This document shows, in pieces, positions 52,674 through 64,000 of a stretch of DNA of 64,000 nt. Under the pieces are notes generated by a model. The model saw nothing but the letters and a program-made list of their open reading frames with translations. It was not told the origin of the DNA and ran no database searches. This DNA is from Spinacia oleracea (taxonomy: Eukaryota > Streptophyta > Magnoliopsida > Caryophyllales > Amaranthaceae). The stretch lies in the NCBI RefSeq assembly GCF_020520425.1, contig NC_079489.1, positions 17,322,001 to 17,386,000 on the forward strand. Direction: 5' to 3'. The position numbers were made by a program, and so were the translations under genes. The stretch's first letter is position 1. Every line of letters starts with the position of its first letter.

Positions 52674-55600
52674 ATTTATTATTTATTATTTATTATTTAT
52701 TATTTATTATTTATTATTTATTATTTATTATTTATTATTTATTATTTATTATTTATTATTTATTTTATTATTTAGTATTTATATTTATTATTTATTATTT
52801 ATTATTTATTATTTATTATTTATTATTTATTATTTATTATTTATTATTTATTATTTATTATTATTATTTATTATTATTTATTATTTATTATTTATTATTT
52901 ATTATTTATTATTTATTATTATTATTTATTATTTATTATTTATTATTTATTATTTATTATTTATTATTTATTATTTATTATTTATTATTTATTATTTATT
53001 ATTATTATTTTATATTATTATTTATTATTATTATTTATTATTTATTATTTATTATTATTATTATTTATTATTTATTATTTATTATTTATTATTTATTATT
53101 TATTATTTATTATTATTTATTATTTAGTATTTATTATTTATTATTTATTATTTATTATTTATTATTTATTATTTATTATTTATTATTATTATTTATTATT
53201 ATTATTTATTATTTATTATTTATTATTATTTATTATTTATTATTTATTATTTATTATTTCTTATTTATTATTTATTATTTATTATTTATTATTTATTATT
53301 TATTATTTATTATTTATTATTTATTATTTATTATTTATTATTTATTATTTATTATTTATTATTTATTATTTATTATTTATTATTTATTATTTATTATTTA
53401 TTATTTATTATTTATTATTTATTATTTATTATTATTATTTATTATTTATTATTTATTATTTATTATTTATTATTTATTATTTATTATTTATTATTTATTA
53501 TTTATTATTTATTATTTATTATTTATTATTTATTATTTATATTATTATTATTATTTATTATTTATTATTTATTATTTATTATTTATTATTTATTATTTAT
53601 TATTTATTATTTATTATTTATTATTTATTATTTATTATTTATTATTTATTATTTATTATTTATATTATTATTTATTATTTATTATTTATTATTTATTATT
53701 TATTATTTATTATTTATTATTTATTATTTATTATTTATTATTTATTATTTATTATTTATTATTTATTATTTATTATTTATTATTTATTATTTATTATTTA
53801 TTATTTATTATTTATTATTATTATTTATTATTTATTATTTATTATTTATTATTTATTATTTATTATTTATTATTTATTATTTATTATTTATTATTTATAT
53901 TTATTATTTATTATTTTATTATTTATTATTTATTATTTATTATTTATTATTTATTATTATTATTATATTATTATTATTTATTATTTATTATTTATTATTT
54001 ATTATTATTATTTATTATTTATTATTTAGTATATTATTTATTATTTTATTATTTATTATTTATTATTTATTATTTATTATTTATTATTTATTATTTATTA
54101 TTTATTATTTATTATTTATTATTTATTATTTATTATTTATTATTTATTATTTTATTATTTATTATTATTATTTATTATTTATTATTTATTATTATTTTAT
54201 TATTTATTATTTATTATTTATTATTATTTATTATTTATTATATGTATTATATTATTATTTATTATTTATTATTATTATTTATTATTTATTATTATTATTT
54301 ATGTATTATTTATCTATATTATTTATTATTTATTATTTATTATTATTATTTATTATTTATTTATATTATTATTTATTATTTATTATTTATTATTTATATT
54401 TATTATTTATTATTTATTATTTTAGTATTTATTATTAATTATTATTATTATTTATATTTATTATTTATTATTTATTATTTATTATGTATTATTTATTATT
54501 TATTATTATTATTTATTATTTATTATTTATTATTATTATTTATTATTATATTTATTATTTATTATTTATTATTTATTATTTATTATTTATATTTATTTAT
54601 TTATTAATTTATTATGATTATTATTTATATTTTATTATTATTTATTATTTATTACTACCTCGTTTCTAAATGATCTTTATGGTTACTATTTGCACGGTAA
54701 TTAAGGAATTTTGGTGAACATGTGATGGTGGGGTAACAATTGGAAAATGAGTGGCTATAAATTGTCCAACAATGTGAGTGGGTGAAAACTAATATTAAAG
54801 TATTGTGAGTGGGTAAGTTATGGTGGGCCAATAAGAGTAAAATTGAATAAAGTAGGAGTGTGTAAAGAACTTTCAGGAACGGACTAAACGGAAAGCGTAA
54901 AGCACTTTTAGAAACGGAGGTAGTATTATTATTTATTATTTATATTTATATTTATTATTTATTATTTATTATTTATTATTTATTATTATTATTATTATTA
55001 TTTATTATTTATTATTTATTATTTATTATTTATTATTTATTATTTATTATTTATTATTTATTATTTATTATTTATTATTTATTATTTATATTTATTATTT
55101 ATTATTATTATTATTTATTATTTATTATTTATTATTTATTATTTATTATTTATTATTTATATTATTATTTATTATTTATTATTATTATTTATTATTTATT
55201 ATTATTATTTATATTTATTATTTATTATTATATTATTATTATTTATTATTATATTTATTATTTATTATTTATTATTTATTATTTATTATTTATTATTTAT
55301 TATTTATTATTTATTATTTATTATTTATATTTATTATTTATATTTATTATTTATTATTTATTATTTATATTTATTATTTATTATTTATTATTATTATTTA
55401 TTATTTATTATTTATTATTATTATTTATTATTTATTATTATATTATTTATTATTTATTATTTATTATTTATTATTTATTATTTATTATTTATTATTTATT
55501 ATTATTATTTATTATTTATTATTTATTATTTATTATTTATTATTTATTATTTATTATTTATTATTTATTATTTATTATTTATTATTTATTATTTATTATT

Positions 55601-55690
55601 TATTATTTATTATTTATTCTTTGTTATTTGTTATTATTTATTTATAATTTATAATTTATAATTTGTTATTTGTTATTATTTATTTATTAT
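52674..55690. repeat. About 3 kb of TTATTTA-type heptamer tandem repeat
   Basis: An almost unbroken array of a 7-bp unit (ATTATTT in rotation), containing only A and T for long stretches, with occasional trinucleotide ATT slips and rare single changes. A 269-bp MITE interrupts it at 54655-54923. Long open frames in it (Y, L, I, F runs) are artefacts of the repeat. The right end fades into TTATAATT and TTGTTATT variants. Confidence 0.95.
54655..54923. mobile_element. Stowaway-like MITE inside the heptamer array
   Basis: 269 bp, starting CTACCTCGTTTCTAAATGAT and ending TTTTAGAAACGGAGGTAG, flanked by TA. It splits the array and shows that the array is older than this insertion. Confidence 0.8.
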
Positions 55691-55808
55691 TAAGTTACTT
55701 AGGAGAGAGAGGGGAGAAAAATGGGAAACCAAACACCATTCTTAAACAAAGGGTTTTCATTCCATTTTCCTTGATTCCCATACTCATTATCTTTCCTTTT
55801 CCCCTACT

Positions 55809-55913
55809 CCAACCCACTTCGACTCATCCCATCGGACCCGACACAACCCACCACGGCACACCCAACCCAACACACGAACCCAACCCACCTAATCCACCAG
55901 ATCGCCATCCTAA
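55809..55913 (-). mobile_element. hAT-like element, far part (split by Helitron)
   Basis: Read on the minus strand it matches 33375-33500 of the hAT-like copy (GGGTTCGTGTGTTGGGT and the GGTTGTGTCGGGTC text). It is cut off at about 55809. It continues at 60630 on the other side of the Helitron. Confidence 0.65.
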
Positions 55914-56186
55914 TCTATATACTCTACTAAGACACAGGGCGCTCAGTCTGGAGCTGACACGTGTCCTGTGTAAAAAAATTAATAATTTTTTAAAAAACTA
56001 AATTATTATTATTTACATTATTATATTAGTCTGGTGGTTCAAATATAGAATAAGAATAACTTCCCCTAATATTTACTTCGTTCAAAATATACCTATTAAT
56101 ATATATTAGTAGATTATTCTTTGAGTTTAGCAAGCACGAGTATTATTAGGAGATATACAATTCCTAATATATACTTTTCTTTCGTT

Positions 56187-56390
56187 TAGTTTATATAGAT
56201 AGAAAAATACAGGGCATAATTATGTTTGTCTTTCCTATGCCATATATTATAAACCGTGTACTAGCTAGGAAAAGATTTTGTTAATACTTTTCTTTCGTTT
56301 AGTTTATATAGATAGAAAAATACTATACATAATTATGTTTGTCTTACCTATGCCATATATTATAATCCGTGTACTAGCAAAGGATTTTGT
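56187..56390. repeat. Tandem duplication of about 99 bp
   Basis: The unit starting ACTTTTCTTTCGTTTAGTTT at about 56174 recurs at about 56287, followed by matching ATTATGTTTGTCTT and CCATATATTATAA words. A few substitutions separate the copies. Confidence 0.7.
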
Positions 56391-56595
56391 GTTTCCTATT
56401 CCATATACGTAATCTACAATTCCTAAAGATTTTGCGTGCATTACCTTTGCATCGTATTACATTTCCTAAAATAAGAATATGAAAAGATTTTACATATACT
56501 AGGGTTTGCAGCGTATTACGTACTCTCATAAATATATAAGACTTTCTATTAGTTATGGAGTAGCATCAAACACATATTCAAACACTCAAGCAAAT

Positions 56596-56699
56596 GGCAT
56601 ATATCAAGCAAAGCGCCACTTAGGATTACTAATGGTTTCGGCCACTTAGGATATATCAAGCAAAGCGCCACTTAGGATTACTAATGGTTTCGGCCAATG
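56596..56699. repeat. Tandem duplication of about 50 bp
   Basis: ATATCAAGCAAAGCGCCACT followed by TAGGATTACTAATGGTTTCG appears twice in a row, separated by CACTTAGGAT. The copies are essentially identical, so this is recent. Confidence 0.85.
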
Positions 56700-56987
56700 A
56701 AAAATAAGATTTCTAATTTATTTTTGAATTAAAAAAATCAAGTGCCACGTAGATAATTAATTAGGTGCCATGTAGATATTTTAATTAATAAATTACTACT
56801 CCCTCCGTTTCTTTTTGTTGTATCCGTTTCCAGTTTAAGCGTTTCATATTGTTGTATCCATTTAGAATCTTTTCTATTTTTGGACATACATTTTATCCTA
56901 AAATACCCTTACATTTCTATCTAATTACCAAAAAACCTAAAGATTCTACCCATATTCCCACCTAATTTTCCCCACCCATAATATTTA

Positions 56988-57315
56988 CTCCCTCCGTCCC
57001 GGAATACTTGACCTGTTTTCCTTATCGGGCCGTCCCTTAATACTTGACATGTTTCTAAAAATGAAAATATTCTAACAATATTATATTATTTCTCACTCCA
57101 CCCCTATTAACCCACCTACCCCCTACTCCATACAAAAAATAATTAAAAATTCAACCCCTACTCTCCCCCAACCCCACCTCTTAACCCACCTCCAACTAAC
57201 TACATTAAAATAATACCCCACTATCAACTACTACCTATTAAATTAAATAAGTCAATTCAAATCCCTTAAACTCTGTGCCGGTCAAACCGGGTCGAGTATT
57301 CCGGGACGGAGGGAG
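56988..57315. mobile_element. Stowaway-type MITE, 328 bp
   Basis: Ends CTCCCTCCGTCCCGGAATAC and GTATTCCGGGACGGAGGGAG with TA on both sides. A second member, in the opposite orientation and of the same 328-bp length once its insert is removed, is at 61260-63414. Confidence 0.9.
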
Positions 57316-57590
57316 TATTATTATAGTGTACACTTCTCTATGATTGTGCATTTGTGCACATGCACGAATATTATTTATCCATGCTCATTCTATTTCCATT
57401 CAATCATGCTCCATATTCAAGAATTCTAAATGTTAGATTAGGAGAAACTCCTTGAATTGGAGTGTATTCCATTGATTAAATATATAGGAATTACAATATG
57501 AATTTTAACAGAATTAGGAATACTAATATAATTAGAAGTCTAATATACACCAAATATCCTAAGAGATTGAACCCTACAATATTTCTATTA

Positions 57591-58012
57591 TTTAGTGTCC
57601 AGAAAACTGGTGGAAACTATTCACAATGTTTTATTGCAGCTCAATTGCTTAATGTTAACTTTAACTTTAAGTTGTGATGTACAGTTTACAAAATTTTACT
57701 TTAAGTGCGACGTTAAATTTATTTTATAGAAAAATATATAAACGATTTGAAAACTACAACAATTATGTGTTAGCCATATTTTTTATGAGTTATTTTAATT
57801 TTTATTATTAACGTTTTAAGAAATATGTAGTTGTTCCGCGCTATTTATTAATTAAATGGAAGCACGTCAATAAAATATGAAAACCATCACCAAATAAATT
57901 AACTAATATCTAAAATCTTATGACTTTACGAGTATAGAGTATTCTCCACAAAGTACAATCAATTATATATTTATTATTTTGACCACATATGTAATAAGTT
58001 AGTGGAAAAGTA
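57591..58012. repeat. Direct repeat copy 1 inside the Helitron
   Basis: It starts TAGTGTCCAGAAAACTGGTG and ends near AAGTTAGTGGAAAAG. It matches 58889-59560 at roughly 90% or better by eye. Confidence 0.8.
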
Positions 58013-58110
58013 TACCCATTAATAGTAATAGAACTTTGCGCAAAGTTTCCTCCAGTGATATGAGTTACCACCCCTTGATCGCTTATACTACCCCAAACAT
58101 CTGACTGCAT
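57910..58110 (-). CDS. Small unknown frame, possibly a captured gene fragment
   Basis: 66 codons starting [20 protein letters not shown] and continuing through [17 protein letters not shown]. It has a more protein-like residue mix than its AT-rich surroundings, but no family that I recognise. Its second half overlaps the direct repeat. It could be an exon remnant carried by the Helitron. It may equally be chance. Confidence 0.25.
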   Translation of the reverse strand: MQSDVWGSISDQGVVTHITGGNFAQSSITINGYTFPLTYYICGQNNKYIIDCTLWRILYTRKVIRF

Positions 58111-58198
58111 TTTTCAACTGAAATGAAATATTACTACCGAAATTGCGTTGTACATCCAGAATAGCCCTAAGAATACATGATCCTACGCGGATACTTGG

Positions 58199-59560
<1,362 letters not shown>

Positions 59561-59754
59561 AATGGAGGTGATTATCTCTTCACCTTATTTGAAATAAAGT
59601 ATATATCTCTTCACCTTATTTGAAATAAATTTTTCGAATTTATCTGAACTTATCTAAACTTACTGGACTTTGACATTATTAAATCTAATAAGGCCCAATT
59701 GAAATTTATTGATTTGATCAGACCTAATTTCAAGAGAATAAACTTGAGATGGGG

Positions 59755-60465
59755 CGAGTAACAACATGGGTATGGGTAACACAATTAAAAATGAGATAGT
59801 AATTGAACTTAACATCGGATCTGAAATGGATCGGGTTGAACAAATAGTTGGGTTACATCGGGTTCAAGTTTATATCGGTTCAGATTTTTATCGGTTTGGG
59901 TAAATTAATAACGAGATGAAATGGGTAGAGGGTTATACTTCGGGTGAGGTGAATTCGGTTTCCAAATTATAAAATCACAATTTTTAATACTTTTATAAAT
60001 TCTAATATCGAGGCCTTAATTAGGGGACAAAGGCAATAACTAAATCTTAAAAGTGTTAAGAATTTAAGATCTGCGGCGGGATTAAACGGGTTATGGGTTG
60101 TAAACGGTTCAAATTAAACGGGTTACACGTTGTAAACGGTTCGGATTAAGCGGATTATGGGTTAAAATAGTTCGGGTTGTAAACGAGATTTCCTCGGGTT
60201 CAAACAGTTTGGATTGAAACGGATTGGGTCATTAACGGGTTTAGGATCCATTGGATTCGGGTTGAAACGGATCGGGTTGTTGCAGAACGGTTTGTTATCG
60301 GGTTTTGGATCTTAATCGGGTTAATATTTTCCGATCGATTCGGGTTGAATATATTCGGATCGGGTTTTGGGTTCCAGCTCGCGGGTTATTATCGTTTCGG
60401 GTTCCAAACCATCGGGCCAACACAACGGGTTCAACGATTCATGTTGAGAATTGACATCTCTGATA
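59755..60465. repeat. GGGTT/CGGGTT-rich degenerate stretch ending in a hAT-like tip
   Basis: Dense CGGGTT, ACGGGTT and GGATCGGGTT units ending in GACATCTCTGA, similar to the hAT tip CCATCTCTA. No start tip or target duplication was found, so it may be half of a second hAT family. Confidence 0.45.
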
Positions 60466-60629
60466 GTATAGGATGATAACTAAGTTTTATACCTAACATG
60501 AAATTATGGGTGATACGTGAAAAGGAATAAACAAACTATACGTATTTTTCTATGTTTCTTTTGTAAATTAATCTACTTTACACTTAAAGTTAAAATATGT
60601 AAACCGTGCATCGCACAGGTCCTATACTA

Positions 60630-61077
60630 GTTTAAACTATTTTGCATGTTTAAAATGCTAATAAATTCTAATTTTATTGTTTAAATATATTAACCACATT
60701 TATGTGAGTATGTGAATGACATAAAAATTAATTAATTTATGTTCATATAAAATTTGTAACTTTTTAACGTTTAAATAATCTTTCAAACCCACTTGAGCCA
60801 CATCAACTCTGAAAACCCACATAACTCATCGGAGTGACGGAGTCACACCAGGCCCCAAAACCTGTCATAACCCACCAAATCCATCGCACCCGGCCCATAC
60901 AACCCACGACCCACGTAACACACGACACATCACGTATTGTGTCCATTTTTTCTGACACAACCCACGACTCGGCCCACCCTAAGTTTATATGAGGCGGAAT
61001 GTGTGTCAATTATCGCTGACCCACAACCCACCAAGTCCACCCATGATCCACTCAACCCGCCGTGTTGGCCATCTCTG
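60630..61077 (-). mobile_element. hAT-like element, near part with terminal tip
   Basis: Read on the minus strand from 61077 it begins CAGAGATGGCCAACACGGCG and follows 32955-33370: the CGTGGGTTGTGTCAGAAAAA block, the ACGTGGGTCGTGGGTTGTAT block and the AT-rich centre. The Helitron sits in its middle. Confidence 0.7.
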
Positions 61078-61616
61078 CTGGTGGACCAAAAGAAGAGTTG
61101 ATCTTATTCTCACTCCTCAGCCTTGGACCACTTTGAACATTTTCAAGGTTAATTATTGGCCGGTGGACTGCTCAGATTTCTATCCTTATTGTACACATTG
61201 TTTCAATTTACTCCTCGTATTGTGGAGATAATTTAGGAATATAGTTGACTTAATCTGTACTCCCTCCGTCCCGGAATACTCGACCCGGTTTGACCGGCAC
61301 AGAGTTTAAGGGACTTGAATTGACTTATTTAATTTAATAGGTAGTAGTTGATAGTGGGGTATTATTTTAACGGATATTTCATGAAATACCCCCGAGGTTT
61401 AAGTTAATTCACCAGGTACCCTCGTTGTTTCAGTAATCTACCAGGTACCCCTCAGGTTTCATTTTCTCGCATGACTTAACCCTGCCGTTAAGTGGCCGTT
61501 AGAAACTTTTTTTCACCAGGTACCCTCGTAATTTATTTCACCAGGTACCCCTGAGGTTTTTTAGATTTTCACCAGGTGCCCATGTGCTTTATGGTAATTT
61601 CACCAGATACCCCTGC

Positions 61617-61661
61617 TCACCAACGGCTAGTTTTTTTAAAAAAAACTAGCCGTTGGTAAGC
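61617..61661. repeat. Short perfect hairpin at the inner edge of the left terminal repeat
   Basis: ACCAACGGCTAGTTTTTTT is followed directly by AAAAAAAACTAGCCGTTGGT. It looks like a short stub of a second end facing the first. Confidence 0.8.
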
Positions 61662-61762
61662 CTTCTCTATTTAAAGGGGGAGCCGCTGCAACTCTTCACT
61701 ACAAATTTCAGTTCTTCCCCTTAACCAACTCATATTTTCCCTAATTCCCAACTCACCTTCAA

Positions 61763-62143
61763 ATGAGCTCATATTCTCAATCCCAATCTTCTTCTACAAC
61801 GTATGAATCCTCATGCGTTGTAGTTCCAAACAAAACATGCAACATATGTGGGAAAAAATTTGCAATAAGAAGTTCTGAAACAATGAAAAATCCTCAAAGA
61901 CTATATTACAAGTGTGACTTATGTGACAACTTCAAGTGGTGCAAGGGAAGCATTGAGCAACCACTGCCAATCAGAAACAACAGAGGTAGCACAAAGGAAG
62001 GAGAAATTGAAGAAAACAGAAGCTTGGATGAAGAAATTCACCAAATGAAGAAGAAACTCAAGCAGCAAAAGAAATTAATGCATGGAACTATCAAAATTGG
62101 CATTGTAATGTTTTTTATTCTAGTATTTGTAATGAGAAAGTGA
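61763..62143 (+). CDS. GRF-type zinc-finger protein with coiled coil and membrane anchor
   Basis: 126 residues from ATG 61763 to TGA 62143. A Ser/Gln/Thr-rich start is followed by a zinc-finger region CNICGKKF (30-37), then YYKCDLCDNFKWC (about 52-64), which fits the GRF finger. After a linker there is a Lys/Glu-rich coiled segment (about 85-105) and a hydrophobic helix IGIVMFFILVFV near the C-terminus that should span a membrane. It lies wholly between the Mutator terminal repeats with its own leader at the repeat's inner edge, convergent with the transposase remnant. Small GRF proteins of this shape are often annotated near plant Mutator elements; their role is unknown to me. The frame is intact. 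Confidence 0.7.
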   Translation: MSSYSQSQSSSTTYESSCVVVPNKTCNICGKKFAIRSSETMKNPQRLYYKCDLCDNFKWCKGSIEQPLPIRNNRGSTKEGEIEENRSLDEEIHQMKKKLKQQKKLMHGTIKIGIVMFFILVFVMRK

Positions 62144-62315
62144 ATGATGACATTTCATCAATAATATGATATTTCATTTCCGAATTAAGTAGCTTTACAA
62201 AAGTGTGCCCCCGACACGCAAAAACTTTAAGTGTAGCTCTACAAAAACTTGCTCCCATTGGCAAAAGATATACATGATAAGTTTAGCAAAAAGTTATGCA
62301 TAAATCACAAAATCA

Positions 62316-62922
62316 AGTACGCTTCCTTTTTCCCTTACTTGATGCATTACGTTGTTGCTGTGAACTGGAAGCACCTTGATCTCCCCCTTGCTCTGAACCA
62401 GCTGCACCAGAACCAGCTGCACCAGCAGAACCAAAAGCACCACCACCACCAGCAGCAGCAGCAGCCTTCTTTTGCTTTGCAGTGGCCCCACCTCTGCATG
62501 TCCTTGCATTGTGTCCCACCTCCTTGCACTTACCACACCTCACAGTGCTATTTCTCTTTCCCCTTTTTGGATCATGTTTACCTCTTTTTCTCAGGTTAGG
62601 GGGTCTACCTGATGCTCTCTTCATGGGTGGTGGGAGGATAATAGGAAGGTCAAAAGAAGGCCATTGGGTTGGGTCAGGCATGGGGTGTATGTGCTCTGAG
62701 TAAGTTAACTTGTATGCTTGCCCTTTGAAGTAGTGAGACACAAAATCAGTAGCCTCAAGTCTTTGGTGGTAAATAACCCTAAGGCCATGTCTGCAAGGTA
62801 TGCCAGATATTTGTCATACTCCACAACCACAAGTCCTTGCATCAAACTTAATAGGGTATTTGACAGCCCCCTCTTTCACTTCATATTCCCCTCCCCCAGC
62901 AACTGTTACAGAACAAAACCTG
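62316..62922 (-). pseudogene. Mutator transposase, C-terminal remnant
   Basis: Read on the minus strand: a SWIM zinc finger (RTCGCGV, stop, QISGIPCRH), HPMPDPTQWPSFDLPIILPP, a basic stretch with GRPPNLRKRG, a zinc knuckle CGKCKEVGHNARTC and a Gly/Ala-rich then basic tail ending GKRKRT. A TGA at 62816-62814 sits inside the SWIM motif where a tryptophan is usual. The N-terminal and DDE parts are absent: the similarity begins just inside the right terminal repeat. Confidence 0.8.
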
Positions 62923-63414
62923 GTGAAACTAGCCGTTGGTGAGCAGGGGTATCTGGTGAAATTACCATAAAGCACAAGGGCACCTGGTGAAAATCTAAAA
63001 AACCTCAGGGGTACCTGGTGAAATAAATTACGAGGGTACCTGGTGAAAAAAAGTTTCTAACGGCTACTTAACGGCAGGGTTAAGTCATGCGAGAAAATGA
63101 AACCTGAGGGGTACCTGGTAGATTACTGAAACAACGAGGGTACCTGGTGAATTAACTTAAACCTCGGGGGTATTTCATGAAATATCCGTTATTTTAATGT
63201 AGTTAGTGGGAAATGTGTTAAGAGGTGGGGTTGGGAGAGAGTAGGGGTTGAATTTTTAATTAATTTTTGTATGGAGTAGGGGGTAGGTGGGTTAATAGGG
63301 GTGGAGTGAGAAATAATATAATATTGTTAGAATATTTCCATTTTTAGAAACAGGTCAAGTATTAAGGGACGGCCCGATAAGGAAAACAGGTCAAGTATTC
63401 CGGGACGGAGGGAG

Positions 63415-64000
63415 TATCAGATTATGTTTTCACTTTTCAGACACTTTTTTTTGGTCAGATTTAAGGATCTCTTAAATATTGTAACAATACTGACTTTTCA
63501 TTGAACGTTGAATGTTAGAAGCTGATACATATACCCCTGGGTATCAAATAGGAGGTTGGCGTAGCGGGAGTCTATGAGGTATTTCATAATACCTCACAGG
63601 GTTATTTTCGTAAATTTACATCCAACATTAAACAAATTAGGAATATGACAAAATGAGTAGGACAATAGGAAAAGGACAAAATTAATAAATAAAAGAGAAG
63701 AGAATGACAGAAAAAGAGGAGAGAGAAAGTGACATGAACTACCATTTCTCTTTTACAATGTACCATTCTTTAAAAAACAAGTACCATTATCTTTTAAAAT
63801 GTATCATTCTTTAAAAAACAAGTACCATTTTTTAACAAAACACCATTTGTTTTTTACAAAATGCCATTCTTACTTAAAAAATACCATTTCATTTCATTTT
63901 TTGTACCATTACATCATTTGTTCGATCCATAATCGGTTCAAAAAAATATGACAGTAAGCAGTTTTGTCTTTTCTCTATTTTGTCTCTTTGTTGGTGTTAT
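63415..64000. other. Right edge: AT-rich DNA with an ACCATT-type degenerate repeat
   Basis: No gene seen. Between about 63737 and 63910, words such as GTACCATT, TACCATT, TGCCATT and CACCATT followed by TTTTTAAAA-like text recur every 17-30 bp about ten times. Confidence 0.5.

Larger units (their letters stand above)
61371..63188. mobile_element. Mutator-like element with 263-bp terminal repeats and 9-bp duplication
   Basis: Inverted ends of about 263 bp (61371-61634 and 62926-63188), nearly identical (I see two or so differences), starting CGGATATTTCATGAAATACC. Flanks TTATTTTAA at 61362-61370 and 63189-63197. The ends contain several copies of a CACCAGGTACCC unit. Inside are a plus-strand GRF zinc-finger gene and a minus-strand transposase remnant. 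The catalytic DDE part of the transposase is missing, so the element is non-autonomous, but its ends look young. Confidence 0.93.
61260..63414. mobile_element. Stowaway-type MITE split by a Mutator-like element
   Basis: Outer ends CTCCCTCCGTCCCGGAATAC and TCCGGGACGGAGGGAG with TA flanks. Subtracting the 1,818-bp insert and its 9-bp duplication leaves 328 bp, the exact length of the 56988-57315 copy. Confidence 0.9.

Noticed and set aside
52654..54669. Long open frames of Tyr, Leu, Ile and Phe in the heptamer array
   Set aside because: They are the translation of a 7-bp A/T repeat, which has few stop codons by chance in some frames. They are not genes.
52674..55690. Interstitial telomere repeat
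   Set aside because: The unit is 7 bp but contains no GGG. It is TTATTTA-like, not TTTAGGG.
62294..62599. Histidine/glutamine-rich plus-strand frame opposite the transposase remnant
   Set aside because: It is the shadow of the Gly/Ala-rich tail encoded on the minus strand.

Overview
The window is a stretch of nuclear DNA from a flowering plant, most likely a eudicot. The evidence is intron-rich genes with GT-AG splice sites, plant-specific gene families, and plant transposons in many layers (Ty1/copia, Athila-type Ty3/gypsy, Stowaway MITEs, hAT, Mutator-like and Helitron elements). The species cannot be named from the sequence alone.

Four host genes can be read. (1) At the left edge, minus strand, the first coding exon of a 3-beta-hydroxysteroid dehydrogenase/decarboxylase-like gene (451-688) runs off the window. 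(2) At 21.9-32.4 kb, plus strand, is a complete 21-coding-exon FUSED/TIO (TWO-IN-ONE) kinase gene. Its kinase domain is intact, but the C-terminal helical part has two in-frame stops and one frameshift. (3) At 36.5-43.2 kb, plus strand, is an intact 8-exon glyoxalase II gene with a GC-AG intron. (4) At 44.3-51.3 kb, minus strand, is an intact 14-exon calreticulin-3 gene ending in HDEL. Genes 3 and 4 are convergent.

Layout. 0-0.95 kb: 3-beta-HSD exon and its upstream side. 0.95-1.7 kb: a Mutator-type MITE and a Helitron terminus. 1.9-11 kb: a 5'-truncated Ty1/copia element broken by two inserts, a 2.4-kb antisense LTR-like sequence holding a 246-bp inverted repeat, and a 2.7-kb solo LTR with 5-bp target duplication. 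11-12.7 kb: fragments of an Athila-type LTR and of a third LTR. 13.1-19.6 kb: a complete, recent Athila-like element that keeps only gag and protease, with ATT-free boundaries set by AAAAC duplications. 20-32.4 kb: TIO gene. 32.4-36.4 kb: hAT element, Stowaway MITE, a reverse-transcriptase-like fragment next to an ATT microsatellite, and an 84-bp retroposed copy. 36.5-51.3 kb: glyoxalase II and calreticulin-3, with a small Helitron in a glyoxalase intron. 52-55.7 kb: a Stowaway MITE and about 3 kb of a TTATTTA-type heptamer array. 55.8-61.1 kb: a hAT copy split by a 4.7-kb Helitron that itself holds a MITE and a probable solo LTR. 61.3-63.4 kb: a Stowaway MITE split by a 1.8-kb Mutator-like element that carries a small GRF zinc-finger gene and the tail end of a transposase.

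The most notable points are the interrupted TIO gene, the near-perfect hairpin behind an LTR TATA box, the 3-kb A/T-only heptamer array, the Mutator element with its passenger gene, and the ACCGGCCGGT palindrome cluster in the Athila-like element. No tRNA, rRNA or CRISPR feature was found. All counts and alignments were done by eye.
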